DNA of 64,000 bases, from contig NZ_CP104143.1 of NCBI RefSeq assembly GCF_025200715.1, forward strand, positions 1,240,001 to 1,304,000, written 5' to 3'. Below, in pieces: positions 8,632 through 17,804 of this stretch. The notes under the pieces are model-generated. The model saw nothing but the letters and a program-made list of their open reading frames with translations, was not told the DNA's origin and ran no database searches. The translations under genes were made by a program, and so were the position numbers. This stretch comes from Rhizobium sullae. GTDB taxonomy: Bacteria > Pseudomonadota > Alphaproteobacteria > Rhizobiales > Rhizobiaceae. Each line of letters opens with the position of its first letter. Within the stretch, counting starts at the first letter, position 1.

Positions 8632-9839
8632 TAGCGTTCATCCAGGACGGCGAGGGTGACGAGCGTCAGCAGCAACGACGGCAGGACTTTGACGAGCGGT
8701 CCCAGCGGATCGAGCCAAAGTTCGGGCTCCAGAAGTGAACCTCCGGCCAGATAGGCGACAGCGACAGCAACAGCGAGCATGCCAAGGAGGGCTTTGCGGG
8801 CGATGGCCGGAAAAGGAGTGCTGCACCGAGCGCGATGTCGACGGCGCAGGTGAAAAGGGTGAGTGCCATCGCCGCGGCGGTCGGCATCAAGGGTAGAAGA
8901 AGCTGACTTGCCGCTTTTGGCGACAGAAGCGGAATAATGCCGGATAGCAACCAAAACAGTGCGAGGCATACGACCATCAGCGGCTTCAGCAGATAGAGGC
9001 GCGCGAACCACAGATCTTGAATGCCCGACGGGTTGGCTGCCAGTGTAGCCGCGGCCGAGCCGCTGGGGATGGTCGGAACCGTTCCGCTGCTTGTGACGCC
9101 CTTGGACATGACGGCCATGGCGGTCGAACGCAAGGGTGAGCGCCAGCCGAGGCGTCCGGCGATATCGGCAAGCCAAGTTAAGGGCTTTGCCAACGCTGTT
9201 GGGATGGGGATGACGGGCGCGGGCGGAAGGCCCAGCCACGTCCGATGCAGTTTCACGAGGTCGGAGAGCGTTAACGTCTCTCCGGATGCGAGCGCGACGT
9301 CGCTTCCGCTGGCAATTTCGCCGGAGACCGCTGCGTTGACGGCGGCAGCGACATCCTTGATGTCGATCGTCTCGACCGGGCTTTGGGAATGGATAAGCGG
9401 CAACCCAAATGGCAGAGACGCGAGTGCTCGTAAGAGTGCTGAACCGCCGTGCGAATTGCGGCCGAGAACGAGCGCCGGGCGTAGAATGACGTAAGATAAA
9501 CCACTTGACGCAAGGGCATTATCGGCGCGGCGTTTTGTGGCGAGGAACGGCAGATCGGCAACTGGACCACTCGTGTTTGCTGAGATCTGGATGATGAGGC
9601 GGATGTTCGATATCTTGGCCGCAGCATAGAGCGCGAGCATCGCATCTGCCTGTGATGCGGCAAGATCGTCAGAGAGGCCGTCCTGCAAGGCGCCTGCGCA
9701 GCCAGCGGACATCGGGCCATTTGGTCCGGGCCTGGACGGAAGTGCGGGCAAGGCCGCTTACGACATGGCCATCTGCCACCAGACGGGCGGCGACGGCGGA
9801 GCCGATGAAACCTGTTGCGCCGAGAATCAGAATGTTCAT
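8631..9839 (-). pseudogene. SDR (NmrA-like) + DoxX-like fusion gene, two frameshifts
   Basis: Three consecutive frames together spell one protein of about 400 residues. Its N terminus from 9839 (MNILILGATGFIGSAVAARL, a Rossmann NAD(P) motif) runs out near 9665. The bulk (about 9700-8820) has the rest of the SDR domain and then DoxX-like helices. The C terminus (RKALLGMLAVAVAVAYLAGG onward) is in a third frame ending at 8631. The second shift falls on an AAAA run at about 8813-8816, where one extra base would restore the frame. Either the gene is decaying or the sequence carries two indel errors. The intact downstream coupling to the DUF2269 gene and the good codon use in all three parts argue for a recent event. 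Confidence 0.75.
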
Positions 9840-9937
9840 GCGCCGAGATTATCGAAAAACCGCAAGGCGCATAGATTGGCTTGGCGGGTTGCCTCCAAGC
9901 GCCTTAAGATAAGGTTTCATGCGCGGAGGGCCTCGTC

Positions 9938-10570
9938 TTGCACGATCATGCTGATCACGACCACGACCATCATCACGACAACCGCTATTCCGACATGCAG
10001 GCGCGTGTGAAAGCACTGGAGACGGTGCTGACGGAGAAGGGGTTGATCGATCCGGCGGCGATCGATGCGATCGTCGAGACCTATGAGACGAAGATCGGCC
10101 CGCGCAACGGCGCCCATGTCGTTGCTAAGGCCTGGAGCGATGCCGCGTTTGCCGAATGGCTGAACACCGATGCTACGGCGGCGATCGCGAGCCTCGGTTA
10201 TGCCGGACGGCAGGGCGAACATATGCGCGCGGTCTTCAATACGCCGGAGACCCATAACCTCGTCGTCTGCACGCTTTGCTCCTGTTATCCATGGTCGGTG
10301 CTCGGCCTGCCGCCGGTCTGGTACAAGGCGCCGGCCTATCGCGCGCGGGTGGTGATCGATCCGCGCGGCGTGCTTGCCGAATTCGGCCTGACGCTTCCGG
10401 CGGAGAAGAAAATCCGCGTCTGGGATTCGACGGCCGAGCTGCGCTATCTCGTCATTCCCGAGCGTCCCGAGGGAACGGAAGGTCTGAGCGAGCAGCAACT
10501 TGCCGGTCTCGTCAGCCGCGATGCGATGATCGGAACAGCAATTGCCTCCGCGCCGGGAGTTGTCGCATGA
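9938..10570 (+). CDS. nthA: Cobalt-type nitrile hydratase, alpha subunit
   Basis: Hydrates nitriles to amides; alpha and beta form the heterodimer. The metal site VCTLCSCY is at residues 110-117 (Cys111, Cys114, Ser115, Cys116). The Thr in CTLC, instead of Ser, marks the cobalt-type enzyme. Two of the cysteines are post-translationally oxidised in known members. The N terminus is a His/Asp-rich run (about ten His or Asp) as in many rhizobial homologues. TTG 9938 is chosen as start because GGAGG sits at 9924-9928 and no in-frame ATG precedes the His run; the next is at 9995. The 210-residue length fits. It heads a coupled three-gene operon. Confidence 0.93.
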   Translation: MHDHADHDHDHHHDNRYSDMQARVKALETVLTEKGLIDPAAIDAIVETYETKIGPRNGAHVVAKAWSDAAFAEWLNTDATAAIASLGYAGRQGEHMRAVFNTPETHNLVVCTLCSCYPWSVLGLPPVWYKAPAYRARVVIDPRGVLAEFGLTLPAEKKIRVWDSTAELRYLVIPERPEGTEGLSEQQLAGLVSRDAMIGTAIASAPGVVA

Positions 10571-11226
10571 ATGGGCCGCACGATCTTGGCGGACAGATGG
10601 GGTTCGGGCCGGTCGCGCCTGAAAAGGACGAGCCGTATTTCCATGCCGAATGGGAGAAACGAGCGCTTGGCCTGACGCTATCCTGCGGTGCCTTCGGCGC
10701 CTGGACGATCGACGAGAGCCGGCACGCGCGCGAGAACATCCCGCCGCCTGATTATCTTTCTGCAAGCTATTATGAAATATGGATGCGGGCGCTGGAAGTG
10801 CTGCTCGAGCGGCACGGGTTCGCAACGGCTGCGGAGATCGACGCCGGGCACAAGCAGACGGCCGGAGCGGTGCCGAAACGGGTTCTGAAAGCGGATATGG
10901 TTGCAAGCGTTCTGGCGCGCGGAGGCGCTTGCGACCGTCCGGTGGAAACGGCTGCGCGCTTTGCCGTCGGCGACAAGGTCCGGACGAAGAATTTCAATCC
11001 GGAAACGCATACCCGGTTGCCGCGCTATGCGCGTGCCAGGAGCGGCGTGATCGAGGCGGTGCAGGGCTCCTTTGTGTTCCCGGACGACAATGCGCATGGC
11101 AAGGGCGAGACTCCGCAATGGGTCTATACCGTCGTGTTCGACGGGAAGGAAATCTGGGGCGAGGGCGCCGATTCCTCGCTGACGGTTTCGATCGATGCCT
11201 GGGAGAGCTATCTTGAGCCTGTGTGA
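10567..11226 (+). CDS. nthB: Nitrile hydratase, beta subunit
   Basis: 219 residues. The N terminus [16 protein letters not shown] is the family signature, the middle carries [12 protein letters not shown], and the C-terminal SH3-like barrel has VGDKVRTKN and [11 protein letters not shown]. The conserved Arg residues of the last motif contact the alpha-subunit metal cluster in known structures. The start ATG overlaps the nthA stop as ATGA (10567-10570), so translation is coupled and the subunits are made in equal amounts. A longer frame opens upstream but lies inside nthA and is not used. Confidence 0.94.
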   Translation: MNGPHDLGGQMGFGPVAPEKDEPYFHAEWEKRALGLTLSCGAFGAWTIDESRHARENIPPPDYLSASYYEIWMRALEVLLERHGFATAAEIDAGHKQTAGAVPKRVLKADMVASVLARGGACDRPVETAARFAVGDKVRTKNFNPETHTRLPRYARARSGVIEAVQGSFVFPDDNAHGKGETPQWVYTVVFDGKEIWGEGADSSLTVSIDAWESYLEPV

Positions 11227-11584
11227 AACGGCTTCGCCGCTGGCGCGATCGCCCGAACTGCCAAAATCCGCCGATGGCGAGCCCGTCTTTCCCGAGCCCT
11301 GGGCGGCTGCAGCTTTTGCAATGACGGTACACCTCCACGAACGCAGTCTCTTCACATGGAGCGAATGGGCGGAGACGCTTTCGGTCGAACTGCGCACGCC
11401 GGGCCGGGCAATCGACGGCAGCGATTATTTCGACTGCTGGGTTGCAGCGCTTTCCTCGCTCCTTGTTAGCAAGGGCATCGCCGATGCTGGTGCCATCCAT
11501 TTGCTGCAGGAGAGCTGGCAGCGTGCCGCGGAAGCGACGCCGCATGGAAAGCCGATCGAGCTTTCCAACGATCCGCTGCGCTGA
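11213..11584 (+). CDS. Nitrile hydratase accessory/activator protein
   Basis: A 123-residue protein related to the beta-subunit N terminus, as expected of cobalt nitrile hydratase activators (P14K/NhlE type) that deliver cobalt to the alpha subunit by subunit exchange. FPEPWAAAAFAMTVHLHERS and FTWSEWAETLSVEL are the recognisable blocks, with DYFDCWVAALSSLL after them. The likely start is TTG 11213, inside the end of nthB and preceded by GGGAGAG, giving a 14-base overlap. It is the last gene of the operon. The cognate role is inferred from family and position. Confidence 0.88.
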   Translation: MSLCETASPLARSPELPKSADGEPVFPEPWAAAAFAMTVHLHERSLFTWSEWAETLSVELRTPGRAIDGSDYFDCWVAALSSLLVSKGIADAGAIHLLQESWQRAAEATPHGKPIELSNDPLR

Positions 11585-11587
11585 TTG

Positions 11588-12370
11588 TCACGACGGAAAC
11601 TGCTTGTAGCACTCCTCGGCCACCTGCCGCAGCATGTCGCGCGAAATCTCGCCGGTGACAGCATAACCGAGTTCGCCGTCGATCCAGTAGAACGTCTCGA
11701 CACCGCCGGCGGAGGCGAAGCGGAAGCTCGTCGTCCGGTTCGCCTTGTTGCGGCCGACCAGCGCGGTCAGGCGTTCGCCCGCCTGGTTTTCGTACATGAA
11801 CATCGCGCCCGGCTTTCCATCCACCGGTAGCAGCCGTCCGCCGACGAGCCGGAAGCCGAGGGACTGCAGGTCCGGCACCTTCAGGTTCGGGATCGACAGC
11901 CGTTTGCCGAGCCAGGTCGCCAGATGCGCCTCCTCGTTGGCGAAGACCTCGACCGGGTGGCGAACCTCGCTTGCGTAGACCAGGAATGCGTTCTGTGCCT
12001 CTGCCGGCAGCGTCTCGGAAGCGGCAAGCTTCAGCTCGGGTTGCTGGACGAGCGGAGGGCCGTAATGACCGGCAAGGGCGCCAAGCGCGAAGAGGAAAAC
12101 GGCGGCTGCGGCGATGGCCGAGCGTCTTGCCCAAATGGAAGCGCCATTCTCCGGCGTGACTAGCAGGATGTCGCTTTCCTTGGATTTTTCGTAAGGCGCG
12201 AACATCGCGCGGATCGCGGCATTCTGTGCCTGCCATGCCGTCACCTTGGCGGCGTCCTCGGGATTGTCCTGCAGCCATGTCTCGACACGGGCGCGGGCGC
12301 TTTCGGGCAACTGCCCGTCAGCATAGGCGTGGAGATCCGCTTCGGGCACGGTCGGGTTGGTTTCGTTCAT
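11588..12370 (-). CDS. Membrane anti-sigma factor
   Basis: A 260-residue single-pass membrane protein. The cytoplasmic N terminus (EADLHAYADGQLPESARARV, about 10-30) is the helix typical of anti-sigma factors of ECF sigma genes. One transmembrane helix follows at about 84-105, then a periplasmic domain of about 150 residues with no zinc-finger HxxxCxxC. Its ATG overlaps the sigma-factor stop (ATGA at 12367-12370), the usual arrangement for a sigma / anti-sigma pair. The signal sensed is unknown. Confidence 0.85.
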   Translation of the reverse strand: MNETNPTVPEADLHAYADGQLPESARARVETWLQDNPEDAAKVTAWQAQNAAIRAMFAPYEKSKESDILLVTPENGASIWARRSAIAAAAVFLFALGALAGHYGPPLVQQPELKLAASETLPAEAQNAFLVYASEVRHPVEVFANEEAHLATWLGKRLSIPNLKVPDLQSLGFRLVGGRLLPVDGKPGAMFMYENQAGERLTALVGRNKANRTTSFRFASAGGVETFYWIDGELGYAVTGEISRDMLRQVAEECYKQFPS

Positions 12371-12882
12371 TTCGGTCTCCGAAGCGTAATCACATTGTCA
12401 GCCTTCATTCGGTCCCCAAGCCTCTGGCGGGCGCGCGACAGGCGTGACATGACGGTGCCGACGGGTATGTCGAGCGCGGCGGCCACCTCGCTGTAGGTAT
12501 AGCCTTCGATGACCACCAGCATCAGCACGGCACGGTTCTCCTCCGAAAGGCTGTTCAGCGCATCTTCCAGCCGCAAGCGTTCCAGCGGGTCGGCGGGCGT
12601 CTCAGGCGAGGGCAGGACCTCGGCACTGTCAAGCTCGACCATCATGCCGGGCGGGGTCTGGCGGCGCGTGTTGCGGTAGAGATTGGTCATGATGGTCAGT
12701 GCCCAGCCGCGCAGGTTCAGGCCGCGCCACTGCGAACGGCGGGCAAGCACTTTCTCGACACAGTCCTGCAGCAGATCCTCGCCATCGGCGTCGGAGCGGG
12801 TGAGGCTTCGCGAATAGCGCCGGAGGGAGGGAAGGAGGGCCAGGATCTGGCCCTCGAATGTTTCAGGTGCGGGTGTCTTCAC
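12367..12882 (-). CDS. ECF-type RNA polymerase sigma factor
   Basis: A 171-residue sigma-70 family protein with only regions 2 and 4. Region 2 (about 18-75) contains DGEDLLQDCVEKVLAR and GWALTIMTNLYRNTRR. Region 4 (about 105-160) contains SEENRAVLMLVVIEGYTYSEVA and IPVGTVMSRLSRARQRL. The start is GTG at 12882. It lies 10 bases after the COG4315 gene and overlaps the anti-sigma gene, forming one operon likely transcribed from the GGAATAA-type promoter at 13315-13345. Confidence 0.93.
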   Translation of the reverse strand: MKTPAPETFEGQILALLPSLRRYSRSLTRSDADGEDLLQDCVEKVLARRSQWRGLNLRGWALTIMTNLYRNTRRQTPPGMMVELDSAEVLPSPETPADPLERLRLEDALNSLSEENRAVLMLVVIEGYTYSEVAAALDIPVGTVMSRLSRARQRLGDRMKADNVITLRRPK

Positions 12883-12892
12883 GCCGGTTCAC

Positions 12893-13273
12893 TCAGGGCT
12901 TGGCAAGCTCCCAATTGCCGCCCACGCCATCGCCGGTGATATCGCCCTTCTTGGTATCCTTCACCCAGAAATAGAGCGGCATGCCGTCCTTGGCCCATTG
13001 CTTCGTGCCATCCTTGCGATCGATGATCGAATATGCCCCATCGGCCTTCGCATCGCTAGCGGCCTTCAGCGGCGGCCAGTTCTTGGCGCATTGGTCGTAG
13101 CAATTGGAAACGCCCTTCGTATCCTTCTTGAAGGTGTAGAGCGTCATGCCGTTTTCGCCGGCAAGCACTTTGCCCTTGGCGGTCTCGACGGTCATCACCG
13201 GCTCTGCCGCGAATGCAGCCGTTGCCGCAGCGGATGCGACGGCGAAAGCGATCAAGAATTTTGCGGATTTCAT
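12893..13273 (-). CDS. Secreted COG4315 repeat protein
   Basis: 126 residues with a signal peptide (cleavage near Ala22) and two copies of the short repeat of the COG4315 / PF03640 family: LYTFKKDTKGVSNCYDQC with NWPPL, and LYFWVKDTKKGDITGDGV. Two Cys in NCYDQC may form a disulphide. Family members are periplasmic or lipoproteins of unknown function, often encoded beside ECF sigma factors. Here the gene heads the operon with the sigma and anti-sigma genes, so it is probably a regulon member or part of the sensing unit. Confidence 0.87.
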   Translation of the reverse strand: MKSAKFLIAFAVASAAATAAFAAEPVMTVETAKGKVLAGENGMTLYTFKKDTKGVSNCYDQCAKNWPPLKAASDAKADGAYSIIDRKDGTKQWAKDGMPLYFWVKDTKKGDITGDGVGGNWELAKP

Positions 13274-13314
13274 GCGGGTCTCTCCTCACGTTCGGCAGGC
13301 TTTTCGCTGCCGGA

Positions 13315-13345
13315 GATGAGACACGGGGAGCGGTGATTTTATTCC
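13315..13345 (-). promoter_or_regulatory. Candidate autoregulated ECF promoter
   Basis: Read on the minus strand, GGAATAA (13345-13339) and GTCTCATC (13322-13315) are 16 bases apart, the normal ECF spacing. They lie about 40 bases upstream of the COG4315 start codon. GGAAT-type -35 elements are characteristic of ECF promoters and no sigma-70 hexamers with good spacing are visible nearby. Autoregulation is an inference from position. Confidence 0.5.
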
Positions 13346-13531
13346 ATGCAGAGGGTGAAATTTTTGAAATGAATGCCTCGTTTGCGCCCGATGGCGACTT
13401 GCCCGCCTTGAACCAGAAACATTCGTCGCTTAAATTGCCGGCAATCGATCATTTCAACAGGATGTGTGCAGCAATGGATTTCAACCCGATCGCAACGCCA
13501 ATTCGCCTTGCCACCGGGGAACGTCATATCC

Positions 13532-15130
13532 ATGCCTGCATCCATCACTGTCTCCAATCTGTCGTGGTCCACGCCTGACGGCCGGCCGCTTTTCTCAAAT
13601 CTCGATCTGAACTTCGGCACGGACCGCGCAGGTCTTGTCGGCCGCAACGGCGTTGGCAAGACGACGCTTCTCAAGTTGATCTCCGGCGAACTCCAGCTTC
13701 AGTCCGGGACGATAGCTTTGGGCGGTAGCCTGGGCGTGCTGCGCCAAAGCGTCCAGGTGGAGGCCGACGAAACGGTTGGCGATCTCTTCGGCGTGACCGG
13801 GGCGCTCGCCGTCCTTCGGCGGGCCGAGGTGGGCGAAGCGACGGTCGAAGAGCTTGCGTCTGCCGACTGGACGCTGGAAGCACGCATGGCCTCCGCTCTC
13901 GATCGCACCGGGATCGATGCTGAGGCCGGAACACGTCTTGCCGCGCTATCGGGCGGACAGCGCACGCGGGCGAGACTTGCCGCACTGATCTTCATCGAGC
14001 CCGATTTTCTCATCCTCGACGAGCCGACCAATAATCTCGACCGCGATGGACGCCGAGCCGTCATCGACCTGCTCGCAAACTGGCGGGCGGGAGCCATCGC
14101 CGTTAGCCATGACCGGGAACTGCTCGAAACCATGGACGCGATCGTCGAGTTGACGACGCTCGGTGCGACCCGTTACGGCGGCAACTGGAGCCAGTACCGG
14201 GAGCGCAAGGCTGTCGAGCTGGCTGCAGCGCAGCATGATCTCGCCGACGCTGAGAAGCGTGTGGCCGAGGTTGAGCGAAGCGCGCAAGCGACAGCCGAAC
14301 GGCAAGCGCGCAGGGATCGCGCCGGCCGGAAGAAGGCAGCCAAGGGTGACATGCCGCGCATCGTCGCCGGCGCATTGAAACGGCGTAGCGAAGCAACACG
14401 CGGCGACAACGCCCGGCTTGCCGAACGCAGGCGTACCCAGGCGCTTGAAGACGCCGCCGCCGCGCACGAGAAGATCGAAATCCTGCAGCCTTTTTCGGTG
14501 ACGCTGCCGCCGGCTGGACTGCCTGCCAACAAGGTTGTCCTGAAGATGGACTCCGCGACGGCAGGCTATCGGCCTGCCGATGCGGTCCTTAGCGATCTGT
14601 CCTTCGAGATCGTTGGACCGGAGCGCATCGCCGTTACCGGCCCAAACGGTTCGGGCAAGACGACATTGCTGGCCCTTGCCACCGGGGAGTTGAAGCCATG
14701 GACCGGGACGGTTTCAGTCATGACCAAGTTCGCAATGCTCGACCAGCAGGTGAGCCTGCTCGATCCGTCGATCTCGATTCGCGACAATTTTCTGCGGATA
14801 AACCCGCGCGCGGCGGAAAATGCCTGCCGGTCGGCGCTCGCCCGCTTCATGTTCAGGGCCGATGCGGCGCTCCAGATCGTATCGACGCTCAGCGGCGGCC
14901 AGCTGCTGCGGGCCGGCTTGGCGTGCGTTCTGGGCGGACCGAAACCACCCTCGCTCCTGATCCTCGACGAACCGACCAATCATCTCGACATCGATTCGAT
15001 CGCTGCGGTCGAAAGCGGATTGCGTGCCTATGACGGCGCGCTACTGGTCGTCAGTCACGATGACGTCTTTCTGGACGGCATTGGGATTACGCGCAGACTG
15101 GAATTGCCTACGGGCCATTCACCAGCTTGA
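13532..15130 (+). CDS. ABC-F family ATPase (duplicated ATP-binding domains)
   Basis: A 532-residue cytosolic protein without membrane segments. Domain 1 has Walker A GRNGVGKTT, signature LSGGQRTRARLA and FLILDEPTNNLD. Domain 2 has GPNGSGKTT, LSGGQLLRAGLA and LLILDEPTNHLD. They are joined by a charged coiled-coil linker (about 225-310, rich in Ala/Arg/Glu), the ABC-F hallmark. ABC-F proteins bind the ribosome and act in translation or antibiotic protection; which of these applies cannot be read. ATG 13532 is chosen because it starts directly before the first conserved strand. The last 23 bases overlap the convergent DUF922 gene. Confidence 0.92.
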   Translation: MPASITVSNLSWSTPDGRPLFSNLDLNFGTDRAGLVGRNGVGKTTLLKLISGELQLQSGTIALGGSLGVLRQSVQVEADETVGDLFGVTGALAVLRRAEVGEATVEELASADWTLEARMASALDRTGIDAEAGTRLAALSGGQRTRARLAALIFIEPDFLILDEPTNNLDRDGRRAVIDLLANWRAGAIAVSHDRELLETMDAIVELTTLGATRYGGNWSQYRERKAVELAAAQHDLADAEKRVAEVERSAQATAERQARRDRAGRKKAAKGDMPRIVAGALKRRSEATRGDNARLAERRRTQALEDAAAAHEKIEILQPFSVTLPPAGLPANKVVLKMDSATAGYRPADAVLSDLSFEIVGPERIAVTGPNGSGKTTLLALATGELKPWTGTVSVMTKFAMLDQQVSLLDPSISIRDNFLRINPRAAENACRSALARFMFRADAALQIVSTLSGGQLLRAGLACVLGGPKPPSLLILDEPTNHLDIDSIAAVESGLRAYDGALLVVSHDDVFLDGIGITRRLELPTGHSPA

Positions 15131-15704
15131 GGATGAGCTGCTGGATATTGCCGCCTTGGCCCATCTCGACCTTGTCGAAATCGCGGCCCTGCTGGCGCTG
15201 GTAACCGGAGAGTTCGCCGAGGCGTTTCGTCAGCACGACGCGGATCTTGCTGCACTCCGGATCGTCGGCGGCGGTGAGGCCAAGGCTGTAGGCCTCGATC
15301 GCCTTGACCATATGCTTGATGGTTTCGCCGTGCCAGCGCTCGTGGGTCTCGACGCCTGTAATGAAGCTCTCCCAACTCACCTTGGTCGCAGGCGGTAGCT
15401 GCGTCGAAGGCTTCGGCAGCGTGTACGTGATGATCAGTTTCGGCCGCGCCACCGTCAGCTTGCAGGATTTGTCCGGCTGCGGCTCGTACTTCCTGGTCCA
15501 GGTGAGCTTGAAGGTAGTATGCGCGATCACGCGTCCGATGCCGGCCTTCGGGCCATGTTCGCCGATCGATGCGTAGAGCTCGGCGCCCGATTTGCCGGTG
15601 ATGGCGTAGGGCCTGGCCTGTTCGACGGCCAGCCATTCCGCCTGGGCGGCAGCGGGCACCGGCACAGCCAACATCATCAGGCAGAGTTGAATGCTTCTTC
15701 TCAC
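15108..15704 (-). CDS. DUF922 secreted putative metallopeptidase
   Basis: 198 residues with a signal peptide (cleavage near Ala-Ala-Ala-Gln, residue 20). The fold region YAITGKSGAELYASIGEHGP and the zinc-protease-like motif HERWH (in VETHERWHGET, about 118-128) match the DUF922 / COG5661 family, annotated as a predicted secreted Zn-dependent protease. No peptidase activity has been shown for close relatives as far as I know, so activity is inferred from the HExxH motif. Its 3' end overlaps the ABC-F gene on the other strand. Confidence 0.85.
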   Translation of the reverse strand: MRRSIQLCLMMLAVPVPAAAQAEWLAVEQARPYAITGKSGAELYASIGEHGPKAGIGRVIAHTTFKLTWTRKYEPQPDKSCKLTVARPKLIITYTLPKPSTQLPPATKVSWESFITGVETHERWHGETIKHMVKAIEAYSLGLTAADDPECSKIRVVLTKRLGELSGYQRQQGRDFDKVEMGQGGNIQQLILKLVNGP

Positions 15705-15847
15705 GCGAATCCCTCAGGCAACGCGGCGACACTAAAGGGCGCAAAACCTGCGTTCAAGCGGCTGAGAGCAGGCAATCGCGCGGCAGCTACCTGCTGGCGC
15801 ACTTTTCCGCCTTGCTTCGCGGCCGCGAATCCTGCCAAGTCGCTCGC

Positions 15848-16975
15848 ATGCAATTTGCTCCGCAACAGGACGAAGCCCTGAAGGCCGTTTCGAAATGGCT
15901 GAAGGAGGGCCGGTCGCCGCTCTTCCGTCTGTTCGGCTATGCCGGAACGGGCAAGACGACGCTCGCCAAGCATTTTGCGGAGAATGTCGACGGCGACGTG
16001 CTGTTTGCCGCCTTCACCGGCAAGGCAGCGCAGGTGTTGCGTTCGCGCGGGGCGAGCAACGCCAAGACGATCCATTCGCTGATCTACCGTCCGCGCGGCG
16101 AAGAGGCGGTCGAGGACGAGCAGACCGGCAAGACCTCGATCGCGCCGATGTTTTCCATCAACCGGCAGAGCCCGGTCGCCAAGGCTGCGCTGATCATCGT
16201 CGACGAATGCTCTATGGTGGACGAGGCGCTCGGCAAGGATCTCATGAGTTTCGGCACGCCGATCCTGGTGCTCGGCGACCCCGGCCAGCTGCCGCCGGTT
16301 TCGGGCGGCGGCTTCTTCACCAATCAGGAGCCGGATTACCTGCTGACGGACATCCACCGGCAGGCGCGTGACAATCCAATCATTAAGCTTGCCATGCAGG
16401 TGCGCGAGGGCAACGAAATCATGCATGGCGACTACGGCACCGCCCAGGTGATCTCGAAGAACGAGGTCAACCAGGCGCTGGTGCTCGACGCCGACCAGGT
16501 GCTCGTCGGCACCAACCGCACGCGGCGGCGCTATAACCAGCGGCTGCGCGAGTTGAAGGGCTTCACGGCGGATTATCCACAGACTGGCGACAAGCTCGTC
16601 TGCCTGCGCAACGACCCCGCCAAGGGGCTGCTCAACGGCTCGCTCTGGCAGGTGATGACGTCGTCGAAGGAGACGACGAAGCCGGGTATCAACCTGCTCG
16701 TGCGGCCGGAAGACGACGACATGGATCGCGGCGCGGCCAAGATCAAGCTGCTGAAGCAGGCTTTCGAGGATGTCGAAGGCGAAATCCCGTGGAACACGCG
16801 CAAGCGCTACGACGAATTCGATTTCGGCTATGCTCTGACCGTGCACAAGGCGCAGGGCTCGCAGTGGAATAATGTTGTGCTCTTCGATGAAAGCTGGGCC
16901 TTTCGCGATACCCGCGAACGCTGGCTTTACACGGCGATTACCCGCGCGGCGGAAACGTTGACAATCGTGCGGTGA
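15848..16975 (+). CDS. RecD-like ATP-dependent DNA helicase
   Basis: A 375-residue superfamily-1 helicase. Motif I GYAGTGKTTLA is at about 28-38, motif II IIVDECSMVDEAL at about 117, motif III LVLGDPGQLPPV near 140, and the C-terminal UvrD_C_2 motif VHKAQGSQW near 335 with ITRAAETL after it. It is short compared with RecD or RecD2 and lacks an N-terminal extension, so it is a stand-alone AAA_30-type helicase rather than a RecBCD subunit; no recB or recC is nearby. ATG 15848 begins the conserved QFAPQQDEAL segment. Confidence 0.9.
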   Translation: MQFAPQQDEALKAVSKWLKEGRSPLFRLFGYAGTGKTTLAKHFAENVDGDVLFAAFTGKAAQVLRSRGASNAKTIHSLIYRPRGEEAVEDEQTGKTSIAPMFSINRQSPVAKAALIIVDECSMVDEALGKDLMSFGTPILVLGDPGQLPPVSGGGFFTNQEPDYLLTDIHRQARDNPIIKLAMQVREGNEIMHGDYGTAQVISKNEVNQALVLDADQVLVGTNRTRRRYNQRLRELKGFTADYPQTGDKLVCLRNDPAKGLLNGSLWQVMTSSKETTKPGINLLVRPEDDDMDRGAAKIKLLKQAFEDVEGEIPWNTRKRYDEFDFGYALTVHKAQGSQWNNVVLFDESWAFRDTRERWLYTAITRAAETLTIVR

Positions 16976-17009
16976 CGCTGCGGAAACGGTGGCGGCCGTT
17001 GCCGGAGCG

Positions 17010-17699
17010 TCAAATCTTGACGATGCCGAGAAGCACCGCCTTGGCGATCGCCTGGAAGCGGTTGTTTGCGCGGAACTTCAAGATGATGTCGGCTTCGAGC
17101 GCCTGTGCTTCGTCATGCTTCAGGTCAAGCGACCGGGCGATGCGCTGCGTCGAGAAGCCCTCGGCCATCAAAGAGAGGCAGCGCAATTCCTTATCCGAAA
17201 GAGTGGATTGATCCTCGTTGTCGTTCAGCGACGGTATCTCGCTGCTGGCGTCGGGGTCGAGCAGGTCGCTGACCTGCTGTAGCTGACGGTGCAGTGTCGA
17301 CATTTCCGCCGTTAGCTCGCGCTTGCGGACGGCGAGCGCCTCCTGGAATATTGCCTCGGCTTCCTCCTGTGAGGCAGCGCGGCCCAAATCGCCCATCAGT
17401 TCCTGAATGACGGCGATCGGCATCCCTGCCTCGCGGCAGATGTTGATGACGGCCATGCGCATCACGTCGTCTTCGCCGTAAACGCGCATCAGGCCGATGC
17501 GGTTTGCCGAGAGCAGTCCTTTCTCTTCGTAGAAATGTAGTGTCCTGTGCGTGACCCCGAATGCGTTCGCCATTTCGGCGATTGGCACCGGTCCCTCAGG
17601 CAAATCCGGCGGTAGTGCTGCAGATGGTAGGAACCGGTATCTGGACTTGGACCGGCTTTCCGAAGCTTTACCGGCGGCACGTTTGGCACCGTCTGGCAT
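17010..17699 (-). CDS. MerR-type regulator with C-terminal LuxR-like helix-turn-helix
   Basis: A 229-residue regulator. The N-terminal MerR winged helix (VPIAEMANAFGVTHRTLHFY, then EEKGLLSANRIG) is followed by a long helix with heptad character. The C terminus carries LSDKELRCLSLMAEGFSTQR and IARSLDLKHDEAQALEADI, which match the GerE/LuxR DNA-binding fold. No metal-binding cysteines of classical MerR proteins are seen. ATG 17699 is chosen because AGGAGG lies five bases upstream of it; an in-frame TTG at 17726 is possible. A palindrome and promoter upstream suggest autoregulation. Confidence 0.85.
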   Translation of the reverse strand: MPDGAKRAAGKASESRSKSRYRFLPSAALPPDLPEGPVPIAEMANAFGVTHRTLHFYEEKGLLSANRIGLMRVYGEDDVMRMAVINICREAGMPIAVIQELMGDLGRAASQEEAEAIFQEALAVRKRELTAEMSTLHRQLQQVSDLLDPDASSEIPSLNDNEDQSTLSDKELRCLSLMAEGFSTQRIARSLDLKHDEAQALEADIILKFRANNRFQAIAKAVLLGIVKI

Positions 17700-17804
17700 G
17701 AACCCTCCTGGAGCAAATAGTTGCACCTCATGCGGTTTGCCAGTTGCTTCGAAGGCGCTGCGGAGTGGTGTTTCCTCGAGGCGTTCTTGTCGTCGGGAAG
17801 AAGC

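Noticed and set aside
15701..16846. A 381-codon minus-strand frame opposite the RecD-like helicase
   Set aside because: The helicase frame contains all superfamily-1 motifs, while this frame has none.
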